Source of the DNA: Janthinobacterium sp. PC23-8
GTDB lineage: Bacteria > Pseudomonadota > Gammaproteobacteria > Burkholderiales > Burkholderiaceae_D
Length of the DNA stretch: 59,429 nt
Direction: 5' to 3'
NCBI RefSeq assembly: GCF_002250505.1
Contig: NZ_NJGY01000004.1
Coordinates: forward strand, 1-59,429
In this document: in pieces, positions 16,167 through 26,000 of the stretch
Layout: the number at the start of each line of letters is the position of its first letter
How positions within the stretch are numbered: the first letter of the stretch is position 1
The notes under the pieces: model-generated
Told to the model about the DNA's origin: nothing
Databases searched by the model: none
Seen by the model: the letters and a program-made list of their open reading frames with translations, nothing else
Program-made: the position numbers and the translations under genes

Positions 16167-17335
16167 CAGTGTCGCTCCACCCACCACAGCATCACCAGCG
16201 CCGCCAACAGATACAGCACGCTGGGCGCGGCAGCCGTCAGGAACGCCGGCCAGGTACTGAGCAGGCCAAGGTGGGAAAACAGGGTATTGACCAGCATGAA
16301 GCTCACGCCGATCATGATGCCGATGAAAATCTTCAGGCTCACGCCGCCGCTACGCGTATGCATGTAGGCAAACGGCAGCGCCAGCGCCATCAGCACGAAG
16401 ATGGCCAGCGGATCGATCAGTTTTTTCCAGAAGGCGATGCGAAAGCGCTCGGTCTCCTGCTTGTTCTCGGCCAGGTGGCGCGTGTAGACAGCCAGTTCGC
16501 TGGCCGACATGCGGTCCGGGTCCGAGGCCGACACCGTCAGGATCTTCGGCGTCACTTCCGACACCACGTCCTTGGTGGTGCTTTTCACGGTGCGCACCAG
16601 GCTCGTTTCCTGGCCGTAGTAATTTTCCAGCTTGGGTTCGTAGCCGGGCCTGGTGGCGGCGCTGTTCGAAAACGCGGTTTCCGTCACGTCAGACAATCGC
16701 CACACGTTATTGCCCTGGTACGTCGCACTGGCCGCCACCGTCAGGCTGCGCAGGCGCATGCCGGTGTCGAACTCGTACAGCTTGACGTTTTTCAGCTGGC
16801 CATCGGGACCTGCTTCGCCGACGTTGAAAAAGCGCGAACCGGTAACGCTGCCCGTCAGGCCTGCGCTCTTGATCATGTCCTTGGTCCACAGGCCCGAACG
16901 AAATTCGCTCGATACCGAGGTGCCGCGCGAAGTGAGCTTCAGGCGTTCGGCCAGCGGCTCGGTATAGGGCGTGATGAATTCGCCGAACAGGAAGGTAATG
17001 GCGACAAACACCACGCCGATGCGCAGCAGGAAGCCGGCCGCCATGCCGGTCGACATGCTCGATGCACGCATGATGGTGAATTCGGAACTGGCGGCCAATT
17101 GCGCCATCGTGTAGATGGTGCCGATCAGCGCGGCGATCGGCATGACTTCATACACGTGGCCAGGCACCAGCAACAGCACGTAAAGAAAGGCGTACTGAAT
17201 GGTATAGCCGTTGCGGCCCACCTTGGGCAGCTCGCCCGTCAGGTCGATGAAGGCCTGCAGCGCCAGGAAGGCGAGCAGCACGAAAAACACGGCCTGAAAT
17301 ATCGAGACCGCAAAATAGCGCTGTAAGATCTTCAT
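16166..17335 (-). CDS. lptG: LPS export ABC transporter permease LptG
   Basis: 389-aa inner-membrane permease that, with LptF and the ATPase LptB, extracts LPS and feeds it to LptC/LptA. Typical features are MKILQRYFAVSIFQAVFFVLLAFLALQAFIDL at the N terminus (TM1 region), two TM segments before a large periplasmic beta-jellyroll (about 130-290), and C-terminal TMs including LALPFAYMHTRSGGVSLKIFIG. The gene overlaps lptF by 4 nt (ATGA) and the downstream cbiX by 1 nt. Confidence 0.95.
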   Translation of the reverse strand: MKILQRYFAVSIFQAVFFVLLAFLALQAFIDLTGELPKVGRNGYTIQYAFLYVLLLVPGHVYEVMPIAALIGTIYTMAQLAASSEFTIMRASSMSTGMAAGFLLRIGVVFVAITFLFGEFITPYTEPLAERLKLTSRGTSVSSEFRSGLWTKDMIKSAGLTGSVTGSRFFNVGEAGPDGQLKNVKLYEFDTGMRLRSLTVAASATYQGNNVWRLSDVTETAFSNSAATRPGYEPKLENYYGQETSLVRTVKSTTKDVVSEVTPKILTVSASDPDRMSASELAVYTRHLAENKQETERFRIAFWKKLIDPLAIFVLMALALPFAYMHTRSGGVSLKIFIGIMIGVSFMLVNTLFSHLGLLSTWPAFLTAAAPSVLYLLAALVMLWWVERH

Positions 17336-18477
17336 TTCGTGTCCGCTTTACTCGGTTTGCCGGCGCAGCGCGCGCGCTTGAAGGACGCCAGCAAGACCAG
17401 CGGATGATAGCGGTGATTCACGTTCAGGCGCCAGGCGAATAGCACCACCACGGCCAGCAGCGCCAGCAGGTGCAGCGGCCACCAGGCCATGCCGAAGCTC
17501 AAACGGCCCTGCTTCACGCTCGCTTCAAACACCTTGGTCAGGTTGCTGTAGCTGAAGAAGATCAGCAGCGCCACGATCAGATTGGCCGAACTGCCGGCGC
17601 GCGGATTGACAAAGCCCAGCGGAATGGCCAGCAGGATCAACAACAGCGCGATCAGCGGCGCGCTGACGCGCCACATCAGTTCGGCCATGGTGAACTGATT
17701 GTTGGCGGCGATCAGGGCCATGGTGCTCATGGCGCGCACGCCCAGGTCGGCGCCCAGCTCCTGCTGCCGGCTTTCGATGCGCATGATGTACTGCTCGAAT
17801 TCCATGGTCTGGAAATCGGCCTGGGTCGGAATGCCCTGGTAGCGCCGCCCTTCCTTGAGCACCAGGAAGCGGCTGCCGGTGGCGTCGGTATTGATCACGC
17901 CTTCCTTGGCGACCACCACCACCGCACTGCCGTTGGCGTCGACCGTGTTGACGAAGACATTCTGCACCACGTTTTTCTCGCCGCTGACGCCTTCGACAAA
18001 GAAGATGCGGTTGCTGCCGGCCGATTCGCGGAACTGGCCGGGCGTGACTTTCTGCAGGTCCTCGCGCTTTTCAAAGCGCGCCACATAGGCGTCGCTTTTC
18101 TGCTGCGCCCACGGCGTGGCGTACAGGCTCAGGGCGGCAATGGCGATCACCAGCGGCAGGCCGAAACTGAGCACCGGCGCGATCCAGCGCGCCAGGCTCA
18201 GGCCCGAAGCGAACCACACCACCATTTCGGATTCCTTGTAGCTGCGCGTGACGACCATCAGCACCGAGATGAAACCGGTCAGTATCAGGATGGTGGGCAG
18301 CTGCATCAGCGAGGAAAACAGCATCAGCGACATCACGTCGGCCGACGCGACCTTGCCGCCGGCGGCCTTGCCGAGGATACCGATCAGCATCCAGGTGAGC
18401 AGGATACTGAATAAAACAGTGAAGGTGGCCCCGGCGGCACTAGCCAATTCACGTCGAAGGGCACGTTGAAAGATCAT
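17332..18477 (-). CDS. lptF: LPS export ABC transporter permease LptF
   Basis: 381-aa partner of LptG. Seen: N-terminal MIFQRALRRELASAAGATF, TM segments near 15-40 and 55-85, the coupling-helix region RSYKESEMVVWFASGLSL, a periplasmic jellyroll (about 125-260), and C-terminal TMs with LLLILLAIPLGFVNPRAG. It is the first gene of lptF-lptG-cbiX-Stealth and divergent from pepA, an arrangement common in Proteobacteria. The promoter must lie in the 67-nt spacer to pepA, where the minus strand carries TATAAA near 18486. Confidence 0.95.
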   Translation of the reverse strand: MIFQRALRRELASAAGATFTVLFSILLTWMLIGILGKAAGGKVASADVMSLMLFSSLMQLPTILILTGFISVLMVVTRSYKESEMVVWFASGLSLARWIAPVLSFGLPLVIAIAALSLYATPWAQQKSDAYVARFEKREDLQKVTPGQFRESAGSNRIFFVEGVSGEKNVVQNVFVNTVDANGSAVVVVAKEGVINTDATGSRFLVLKEGRRYQGIPTQADFQTMEFEQYIMRIESRQQELGADLGVRAMSTMALIAANNQFTMAELMWRVSAPLIALLLILLAIPLGFVNPRAGSSANLIVALLIFFSYSNLTKVFEASVKQGRLSFGMAWWPLHLLALLAVVVLFAWRLNVNHRYHPLVLLASFKRARCAGKPSKADTK

Positions 18478-18507
18478 TCGGAGTTTATAATTCGGGTCAG
18501 TTAGTTG

Positions 18508-18521
18508 AGTAACACGTTACT
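18508..18521. promoter_or_regulatory. Palindrome between divergent lptF and pepA
   Basis: AGTAAC-AC-GTTACT is an exact inverted repeat in the short divergent spacer, 24 nt upstream of the pepA ATG and 30 nt upstream of the lptF start. It would overlap the -35 region of a minus-strand promoter whose -10 could be TATAAA at about 18485-18490. A shared operator is possible; no regulator is suggested by the sequence. Confidence 0.35.
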
Positions 18522-18544
18522 AGTAAATGAAAACGGAGAACCAA

Positions 18545-20041
18545 ATGGACTTTAGCATAAAAGCATTCGATACCAAGAGCACCCTCGGCACGGCCAAAAG
18601 CGGATGCATCGCGGTTGCGGTATTCGAAAACAAAAAACTGTCGCCAGCGGCACAAGCGCTGGACAGCAAGGGTGCCATTTCGGCTGCGCTGAAGTCCGGC
18701 GACATTACCGGCAAGCCTGGCAGCACCCTGCTGCTGCGCGCCGTTGACGGCGTCACCGCCGAGCGCGTGCTGCTGGTCGGCATGGGCAGCGAAGCCAGCG
18801 TCAGCGAGAAAAGCTTCGCCACCGGCGTGCAAGCGGCCTTGAAGGTTTTTGCTTCGCTGGGCGCAGCGGACGCCATTATCGCATTACCGCTGCTTGAAGT
18901 GAAAGAGCGCGATGTCAATTGGGCGATCCGCTGCGTGGTGCAGGCGGCGCATGACGGGCAATACCGCTGCGACTCGCAAAAAAGCAAGAAAGACCCGGCC
19001 CCTGCCGGCGTGCGCAAGATCGTGCTGTCGGCGCCGGCCACTGCCGGCACGCGCGGCGCACTGGCGCAAGCGGTCGCGATCGCCAACGGCTCGGACTTCA
19101 CCCGCAACCTGGGCGACCTGCCGGCCAATATCGCCAACCCGACCTACCTGGCCAACACCGCCAAGCAACTGGCCAAGGACTACAAGTTCGACGTCGAAGT
19201 ACTGGACCGCAAACAGCTCGAAGCGCTGAAAATGGGCAGCTTCCTGTCGGTCACCAACGGCAGCGAGCAGCCGCCGAAATTCATCGTCCTCAAGCACATG
19301 GGCGGCAAGGCCAAGGACGCGCCGGTGGTCCTGGTCGGCAAGGGCATCACGTTTGACACGGGCGGCATTTCGCTCAAGGCCGGCCCCGGCATGGACGAAA
19401 TGAAATACGACATGTGCGGCGCCGCCTCGGTGCTGGGCACCTTCCGCGCCATCGGCGAAATGAACCTGAAGCTGAACGTGATCGGCGTGATCGCCGCCTG
19501 CGAAAACATGCCGTCGGGCCGCGCCACCAAGCCGGGCGACATCGTCACCTCGATGAACGGCCTGACCATCGAGGTCCTCAACACCGACGCCGAAGGTCGC
19601 CTGGTGCTGTGCGATGCGCTGACCTACGCCGAGCGCTTCAAGCCGGCTGCAGTGGTCGATATCGCCACCCTGACGGGCGCCTGCGTGGTCGCGCTGGGTC
19701 ACCACAACACGGGCCTGTTTACGCGCTCGGACGCGGCGCACGACCAGCTGGCCAACGAACTGCTGGCCGCCGGCAAGCAGGCCAGCGATACCGCCTGGCG
19801 CATGCCGATCGAGGAAGCGTATAACGAGCAGCTGAAATCGAACTTCGCCGACCTGGGCAATATCGGTTCGCCAGGCGGCGGCGCCGTCACGGCCGCCGCC
19901 TTCCTGGAGAACTTCACGAAGAAATATACCTGGGCCCACCTCGATATCGCCGGCACGGCCTGGAAATCGGGCGCTGCCAAGGGTGCCACCGGCCGTCCGG
20001 TGCCTTTGCTGACGACATTCCTCCTCAATCGCGTCCAGTAA
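18545..20041 (+). CDS. pepA: Leucyl aminopeptidase (M17)
   Basis: 498-aa cytosolic hexameric aminopeptidase with two catalytic metals. The metal-binding and catalytic blocks of M17 are intact: [33 protein letters not shown] and the signature [28 protein letters not shown] precedes the ATG at 18545; an in-frame ATG 18 nt upstream lacks a ribosome site. E. coli PepA also binds DNA (Xer cer recombination, carAB), but nothing here shows that role. The gene is divergent from lptF and ends at a strong terminator. Confidence 0.96.
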   Translation: MDFSIKAFDTKSTLGTAKSGCIAVAVFENKKLSPAAQALDSKGAISAALKSGDITGKPGSTLLLRAVDGVTAERVLLVGMGSEASVSEKSFATGVQAALKVFASLGAADAIIALPLLEVKERDVNWAIRCVVQAAHDGQYRCDSQKSKKDPAPAGVRKIVLSAPATAGTRGALAQAVAIANGSDFTRNLGDLPANIANPTYLANTAKQLAKDYKFDVEVLDRKQLEALKMGSFLSVTNGSEQPPKFIVLKHMGGKAKDAPVVLVGKGITFDTGGISLKAGPGMDEMKYDMCGAASVLGTFRAIGEMNLKLNVIGVIAACENMPSGRATKPGDIVTSMNGLTIEVLNTDAEGRLVLCDALTYAERFKPAAVVDIATLTGACVVALGHHNTGLFTRSDAAHDQLANELLAAGKQASDTAWRMPIEEAYNEQLKSNFADLGNIGSPGGGAVTAAAFLENFTKKYTWAHLDIAGTAWKSGAAKGATGRPVPLLTTFLLNRVQ

Positions 20042-20060
20042 CGCCAGACCAGGATCAAAA

Positions 20061-20094
20061 GCCGCCACGGTCAATCGACCCTGGCGGCTTTTTT
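20061..20094 (+). terminator. Intrinsic terminator after pepA
   Basis: GCCGCCA (20061-20067) pairs with TGGCGGC (20082-20088) around a 14-nt loop, followed by TTTTTT (20089-20094). It is 20 nt beyond the pepA stop. Confidence 0.88.
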
Positions 20095-20121
20095 CATGCG
20101 TATCGCGTTTGCCGCGTTTGT

Positions 20122-20655
20122 CTAATAGACGACGGGATCGGGGATCGGTGAAGGCACGGGCCTGGGCACGGGTGCGGCCGGCGGCATGGCGACGCTGGCC
20201 GGTTGCGCGGCGACCGGCGCCGGCACCGCTACCGGCGACTGAGGCGCAGCCAGACGCGCCGGTTCCTGCATGATCACGGTCAGCGTGGACGGATAGTCAT
20301 AGGCGGCGCCCGTGTCACGGTCGACGAAGTAGCCCACGCCCAGGGTAAAGATGACATTACTCCAGGCACTGCCGCCGTTGACGGTAGCGTCGAAATTGTT
20401 ATCCATGACGACGGCCGGCGAGCCGCTCTTCTTGCAGTCGACCTTGAGCGGCTGGCGGCTTTTGCGGATCATGATGCGGCCCGGCGTGGTGACGAACCAC
20501 TTGCCCATGTCGTTGCTGAGGATGCAGCCGGCGCCGGCCAGCTGGCGGTTGTCGAGTATGGTTTGCACCAGCACCATCTGCTCGGTCGAACCGGTCAGGG
20601 TGGCGCAGCCGGCCAGTCCGGCGAGCAGCATCATGGCGGCGAGCGGGCGGCGCAT
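20122..20655 (-). CDS. Predicted lipoprotein, function unknown
   Basis: 177 aa. The N terminus MRRPLAAMMLLAGLAGCATL has a clear lipobox (LAGC) for lipid attachment at Cys17; residue +2 is Ala, which predicts outer-membrane sorting. The middle part (TGSTEQMVLVQTILDNRQLAGAGCILSNDMGKWFVTTPGRI) resembles small proteobacterial lipoproteins related to surface-exposed translocated proteins, with a glycine-rich hydrophobic segment NVIFTLGVGYFVD. The C-terminal 45 residues are Pro/Ala/Val-rich and probably disordered. It lies 10 nt after creA and is last of the minus-strand run. Confidence 0.75.
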   Translation of the reverse strand: MRRPLAAMMLLAGLAGCATLTGSTEQMVLVQTILDNRQLAGAGCILSNDMGKWFVTTPGRIMIRKSRQPLKVDCKKSGSPAVVMDNNFDATVNGGSAWSNVIFTLGVGYFVDRDTGAAYDYPSTLTVIMQEPARLAAPQSPVAVPAPVAAQPASVAMPPAAPVPRPVPSPIPDPVVY

Positions 20656-20665
20656 GGCGGACGCG

Positions 20666-21148
20666 CTAACGCAAGGGAATCGGCAAGTTGGCCGGCACCG
20701 GTACGGCCGTCACGCTGTTTTTCGGACTGCCTTCGATCAGGCGGTCCGAATACACGAGATAGATCAGCGTGTTGCGCTTGGGATCGACCATGCGCACCAC
20801 GCGCACATGCTTGAAGAAGATCGAGGCGCGTTCGCTGAACACTTCTTCCTGGCGCGGCAGCTTGCCGTTGAATTGCAGCGGCCCCACCTGGCGGCAGGCG
20901 ACCGAGGCGTCGGCCTTGTCTTCGGCCAGGCCGACGGCGCCCTTGATGCCGCCCGTCTTGGCGCGCGACAGATAGCACGATACGCCGCTGACGCGCGGAT
21001 CGTCATGGGCTTCAACGACGATCTTGTGATCGGGACCGATCAGCTTGAAAACGGTGTCGACGGAGCCGACGGTTTCAGCCTGCGCCGCAGCGCAGGCAAG
21101 GCCCAGCGTGGCGCAGGCCAGCACATGACGCATGATGTTACTTGGCAT
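20666..21148 (-). CDS. creA: CreA family periplasmic protein
   Basis: 160 aa with a signal peptide ending AAAQA, then ETVGSVDTVFKLIGPDHKIVVEAHDDPRVSGVSCYLSRA, the recognisable CreA signature, followed by KGAVGLAEDKADASVACRQVGPL. CreA is widespread but biochemically uncharacterised. The ATG at 21148 has GGAAAAC upstream; a second ATG five codons in would also give a signal peptide. It lies in a run of four small minus-strand genes. Confidence 0.9.
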   Translation of the reverse strand: MPSNIMRHVLACATLGLACAAAQAETVGSVDTVFKLIGPDHKIVVEAHDDPRVSGVSCYLSRAKTGGIKGAVGLAEDKADASVACRQVGPLQFNGKLPRQEEVFSERASIFFKHVRVVRMVDPKRNTLIYLVYSDRLIEGSPKNSVTAVPVPANLPIPLR

Positions 21149-21195
21149 GAAGTTTTCCTGGGCACGCGCTGGCGCGTGCCATCAGTGATCGGTGA

Positions 21196-21384
21196 TCAGT
21201 TAATGGGGGCAAACCGCTGCACCATGACGCCATCGACCTCGATCAGCTGAAAGAACACGTCTTTCGGCCGGGTCCAGATCGAGCCGTCGGCGGCGCGGTA
21301 GACGATCATCGGGGTCAGGTCCGATTCCAGCGTGGCTTCGCACACCAGTTCATAGATACCGCCCTTGTAGTGCCGATAACGCAT
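21196..21384 (-). CDS. DUF1653 protein
   Basis: 62 aa, a complete DUF1653 domain: MRYRHYKGGIYELVCEATLE, LTPMIVYRAADG, WTRPKDVFF and VQRFAPIN. The fold is a small beta protein of unknown function. A strong GAGGAGA site lies 6 nt before the ATG. It is 10 nt after the upstream small gene and so probably co-transcribed with it. Confidence 0.88.
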   Translation of the reverse strand: MRYRHYKGGIYELVCEATLESDLTPMIVYRAADGSIWTRPKDVFFQLIEVDGVMVQRFAPIN

Positions 21385-21394
21385 CGCCGTCTCC

Positions 21395-21766
21395 TCAAGC
21401 CGTTGAATCTTCGCTCTTGTCGCCAGCCACTGCCTTCTGTTTCATCTTCAGGCCCTGGATGACTTTCAGGATGCCTTCCATGCCGGCGGCGCCGTCGGCG
21501 CTGCTGAAGGCGTCGAGCACCTCATTGAGCACCTTGTTGCGCACGGCGGCCTCGTCGGATGACATTTCCAGCGCACGCTGCGCCCTGGCAGCCTTTTCGG
21601 CAGCGCTCACGCGCGGCTTCGGCGTGGTTTTGCCATGGGTCAAGGCAGCCTGCCAGATCACCCAGCGCCGCTGGGTTTCGAAAATCAGATATTCGTCCGG
21701 TTTGTCTTCTCGTCGCCGAACGATGTGGCCGTCACGCTGCGCCCACGCTTCAAATGCAGTTCGCAT
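21395..21766 (-). CDS. Small soluble protein, function unknown
   Basis: 123 aa from the ATG at 21766 (AGGAAG upstream); a TTG five codons earlier is possible. The N-terminal 45 residues (MRTAFEAWAQRDGH, EYLIFETQRRWVIWQAAL) resemble the short W-x-x-W-Q-A-A module seen at the ends of many phage and betaproteobacterial proteins. The remainder is Lys/Ala-rich and helical. No catalytic motif is seen. It is first gene of the run with DUF1653, creA and the lipoprotein. Confidence 0.7.
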   Translation of the reverse strand: MRTAFEAWAQRDGHIVRRREDKPDEYLIFETQRRWVIWQAALTHGKTTPKPRVSAAEKAARAQRALEMSSDEAAVRNKVLNEVLDAFSSADGAAGMEGILKVIQGLKMKQKAVAGDKSEDSTA

Positions 21767-21824
21767 TTTCTTCCTTTGCAAATGCTACGCGCAAGTCTCA
21801 CTATTAAAACCGCAACATTTCCAG

Positions 21825-21854
21825 ATAGTATCATTTCTTATCGAAAAAAAACAA
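21825..21854 (-). promoter_or_regulatory. Predicted sigma-70 promoter of the small-gene run
   Basis: On the minus strand TTGTTT (21849-21854), an 18-bp spacer and TACTAT (21825-21830) place a start of transcription about 50 nt upstream of the first gene. The surrounding DNA is AT-rich compared with the genome. Confidence 0.5.
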
Positions 21855-22319
21855 TGTTACCGGAACCATGCCGCAGTCCTATAACGAGACCGGCGGCGCC
21901 GTCAGCGGAACTTGCGATCCGCCTCTTGCGCAATGGTCTGTAATTCAGAATCACACACGGTGAATTCCAATTAGTTCATCACATGGTTGACTCAGCCTGT
22001 ATGACAAGGCTGTCACAATATGCCATTTTAGTAGTGTTTATTGCCTTGTAGCGAGAAACTTTACACCTTTATCGCGTTTGGCTTCCAGCACATGTCAGCA
22101 ACACAAGCAAATTTGGCAAATCAATCATGTGGCTTGATGAATCATACACAAAAACCGAAACGGCATGCGCCACGATTGGTTAAAAATATATACTTTTTTG
22201 AACCTTATCTTCCCGCAGGGCAAATAAACCACACCTGCCGGCCCGCCATCGCGGCGCACCCGACGGCGCCATGCGGTAAGATGCGCCGCTATCGCCCTCC
22301 TCCTTAAGGATCTTCTCTC
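21855..22319. other. AT-rich intergenic region, no gene seen
   Basis: About 465 bp between the divergent small-gene run and xthA. It is clearly lower in GC than its neighbours and has no open frame with a ribosome site and family resemblance; an 88-codon frame at 22041-22307 has no such support. It holds a short dyad, TGACA-AGGC-TGTCA (22002-22015), and the xthA ribosome site AAGGA at about 22307. No repeat, tRNA or mobile element was recognised. Confidence 0.6.
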
Positions 22320-23084
22320 ATGAAACTAGCCACCTGGAACGTCAACTCGCTGAAAGTGCGCCTGCCGCAAGTGCTGCAGTGGCTGGCCGACAATCCGGTC
22401 GACATCTTGTGCCTGCAAGAGACCAAACTGACGGACGACAAATTCCCTGCCGCCGAGATCGAAGCGGCCGGCTACCAGGTGGTATTCAGCGGCCAGAAAA
22501 CCTATAACGGCGTGGCCATCCTGTCGAAGCTGCCCATGGTGGACGTGGTCAGGAACAATCCGCGCTACGACGACGCGCAGCAGCGCATCCTGGCCGCTAC
22601 CATCGATGGCGTGCGCGTGGTGTGCGCCTATGTGCCGAACGGCCAGAGCGTCGATTCGGACAAATATGAATACAAGCTGGGCTGGCTGGCCGCCCTGCAC
22701 GACTGGCTGGCCGAAGAAGCGGCCGCCCATCCGCAGCTGGCAGTGGTGGGCGACTACAATATCGCGCCCGACGACCGCGACGTGCATGACCCGGTGGCCT
22801 GGGCCGGCCAGGTGCTGGTATCAGACAAGGAACGCGCCGCCCTGCAGCGCCTGTTCGACATCGGCCTGGTCGACTCCTTCCGCCTGTTCGAGCAGGCCGA
22901 CAAGTCGTTCAGCTGGTGGGATTACCGCCAGCTGGGCTTTCGCCTGAACAAGGGCCTGCGCATCGACCATATCCTGCTGTCGCCCCAGCTGGCCGGCCGC
23001 TGCAGCGCCTGCGTGATCGACCGCGTGCCCCGCAAGTGGGAACAGCCGTCCGACCATGCACCCGTGGTTGCCACCATCGACTAA
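22320..23084 (+). CDS. xthA: Exodeoxyribonuclease III (AP endonuclease)
   Basis: 254-aa base-excision repair nuclease of the EEP superfamily. Catalytic blocks: WNVNSLKVRL (Asn), LCLQETKL (E34, metal), YNGVAILSK, VVGDYNIAPDDRD (Asp/Asn), and the terminal SDHAPV (His general base). AAGGA precedes the ATG. The stop codon TAA shares bases with the TAG stop of the convergent GGDEF-EAL gene (4-nt overlap). Confidence 0.96.
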   Translation: MKLATWNVNSLKVRLPQVLQWLADNPVDILCLQETKLTDDKFPAAEIEAAGYQVVFSGQKTYNGVAILSKLPMVDVVRNNPRYDDAQQRILAATIDGVRVVCAYVPNGQSVDSDKYEYKLGWLAALHDWLAEEAAAHPQLAVVGDYNIAPDDRDVHDPVAWAGQVLVSDKERAALQRLFDIGLVDSFRLFEQADKSFSWWDYRQLGFRLNKGLRIDHILLSPQLAGRCSACVIDRVPRKWEQPSDHAPVVATID

Positions 23085-26000
23085 GATTCTATCGGACTGG
23101 CCCGGCGCTCCAGCAGCATCTGCGCGTTCGACGCCGGCATCGGCGCCGAGAACAGATAGCCCTGGGCGTAGCGGCAGCCCTTGCTTTGCAACAGCGCGAA
23201 CTGCTGCTCCGTTTCGACCCCTTCGGCGACGGTCGACAATTGCAGGCTGTCGGCCAGCGCGATGATGGCCGAGACGATGGCGCGGTCTTCGGCGCTCGTT
23301 TCCAGGTCCTTGATGAAGGCGCGGTCGATCTTGACCTTCTTGACGGGAAAACGCTTCAGGTAGGCCAGGCTGGAGTAACCGGTGCCAAAATCATCGATCG
23401 ACAGCCGCAAGCCCATCGCATTGATCTGGCGCAGGATCTCCAGCGTCTGCTCGCCCTGCTGCATCAGCGCCGTCTCGGTAATTTCAAACTCCAGCAAACC
23501 GGGCGCGATGCCGCTGTCCTCGAGCACCGCCCTGATCGCCGCCACCAGGCCCGTATGCATGAACTGGCGCGGCGACAGGTTGACCGCCAGCGGCACCGGC
23601 CGCAAGCCCTGGACCAGCCAGGCCATGCTCTGCTCGCAGGCCTTGCGCATCACCCAGGCGCCGACCGGCACGATCATGCCGCTTTCTTCAAGGATGGGAA
23701 TGAAGCGGTCCGGCATCACCAGGCCATGGCCGGGCCGGCGCCAGCGCAGCAGCACCTCCATGCCGTGCAGGGTGCGCGTGGCGATATCGATCACCGGCTG
23801 GTAATACAGCTCGAACTGGTCCTGCGCCAGGGCCGTGCGCAAGCTGCTCTCCAGGTCGAAATGGATCGCCGCCGCCTGGTTCATCTTCTGCGTGAAGAAC
23901 TGGTAGTTGTTGCGGCCATTGGCCTTGGCGTGATACATGGCCGCATCGGCATGGCGCATCAGCGCGTCGACGTCGGCGCCGTCTTCCGGATACAGGCAGA
24001 TGCCGATCGACGGCGTGATGTGCAGCACATGGCCTTCGAGCGGAAACGCGGGCGTGAGCGACTCGATGATCTTGCCGGCCACGGTGGCCGCTTCTTCGGC
24101 GCTGCGAATACCCGGCACCAGCACCACGAATTCATCCCCGCCCAGGCGCGCCACCGTGTCGCTGGCGCGCACCGCGCGGCACAGCCTTGCCGCCACTTCC
24201 TTGAGCAGGATATCGCCCGTCATGTGGCCCAGCGAATCGTTGATGTTCTTGAAGCGGTCCAGGTCGATGAACATCACGGCCAGCTTGCGGCTCGAGCGCT
24301 GCGAGGCCAGCATGGCGCGCTCCAGGCGGTCGGCCAGCAGCGCGCGGTTCGGCAAGCCGGTCAGGCTGTCGTGGTAGGCCATGTGGTGCACGCGCGCCTC
24401 GGCCTGGCGCCGCTCGGCGATCTCGCCTTGCAACAAGGCGTTGGCGCCAGCCAGTTCGGCCGTGCGTTCGCGCACCCGCAATTCCAGTTCGTCGCGCGCG
24501 CGCAGCACCGCTTCGGCCGCCTCGCGGCGCGCCGTCACGTCGTCGACCAGCCACACCGAGCGGCCGTGCGCGTGCGCCAGGTCGAACGGGCGCCCCGACA
24601 GGCGCGCCCAGAAGCGGCTGCCGTCCTTGCGCACCAGCTGGTACTCCGACATGTGCACGCGGCCGGCCCCGAAGTCGCGCGCCGTCTCGCGCCGCGCCGC
24701 CTTCCATGACGCCAGGTCCGGATACAGCGCCTGCACCGACAGGCCGTTGATCTGGCCGGGACCGTAGCCGAACAGCTCTTCCATCTTGCTGTTGGCGTGC
24801 AGGTTGTAGCCGTGTTCGATCACCGAAATGCCCAGCACGGCGCTGTCGAGGATGGCCTGGTTTTCCAGCAGCGCGTTGCGCAGGGACTCTTCGGCGCGCT
24901 TGGCCTCCGTGCGGTCTTCGATGATCCAGATGGTACCGGCCGAGGCATCCTGTGGATTGACGACATAGGCGATCAACTGCCCCCACAAGGTGCTGCCGTC
25001 CTTGCGCTGCATCTCCACTTCGGTCTGGAACGGTTTGCCCACCGACAGGAAGGGAAAGGCGGCAGCACCCAGCATCTCGTAGGCGTCTTGCGACGAATAC
25101 AGCGCGCGCCCCGGCATGCCGAGCGCCTCATCGCCCTGGTAGCCGAACATTTCGGCAAAGCCCAGGTTGTATCGCGTGACCAGGCGGTTCTTGGTAAACA
25201 GGATGCTGATCGAGGCGTTGGTCATGATGGCCGCCACTTCCATCTGCGTCTGGCGGCTGGCGCTGACGTCTTCCAGTATCCAGATCGTGCCCTGCTCGCT
25301 GCTTCCCTGGTCGACCGCCTTGGCGCGGATGCGGCACCAGAACAGGCTGCCGTCGCGGCGCCGGAACTGTGTCTCGTCCCGCGCGTAGGGCAGGCCCTGC
25401 CCCAGCAGCGGCGTAGCCTGCGCGCCGAATTCGGCATAGGCCTCGGGCGACGGGAACAACTCGCAGGCAGGCATACCCGTCATCTCCTGCTGCGCGTAAC
25501 CGAACATCTCGGCAAAACGGGGATTGCAGCGCAGGACCTGGCGCGAGCGCGAAAACAGGATGCCGACCGAGGCGTTGTCGAGGATGGCCTGCTGCTCGAC
25601 CAGGGCGCGGCGCAACTGATCTTCATCGCGCCGGTGGTCGCTGATGTCCTCGACGATCCACACCGTGCCGTCCTGCGTGTTGAGCGGATCGATGGCGCGT
25701 GCGTGCAGCCGGCTCCAGAACAGGCTGCCATCGAAGCGCCGCAGTTCCAGCTCGGTGCTGAACGAGCGGCCGATCGACAGCAGCGGGCTGGCCTCGCGGC
25801 CCAGCGCCTCGTAGTCTTCCCGGGAGCGGTACAACGCCACGCCGGGCTGGCCGGTCAACTGGTGGCGCGCATAGCCAAACATTTCGGCGGCGCGGATATT
25901 GCACTCCTCGATCACGCCATCGCGCGAAAACAGGATGCCGACGGCCGCGCTTTCCAGGATCGCCTGCTGCTCCAGCAACGACTTGCGCAGCGCCTGCTGG

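Noticed and set aside
21997..22020. Pho-box-like sequence CTGTATGACAAGGCTGTCAC
   Set aside because: The two CTGT half-sites are 13 bp apart instead of 11 and the first is degenerate. No phosphate gene is near. The simple dyad TGACA-AGGC-TGTCA remains unexplained.
22277..22282. TAAGAT as a -10 of the xthA promoter
   Set aside because: No acceptable -35 lies 16-18 bp upstream (the region reads GCGCAC), so support is too weak.
22041..22307. 88-codon open frame in the AT-rich gap before xthA
   Set aside because: No ribosome site, no family resemblance, and low GC unlike neighbouring genes.
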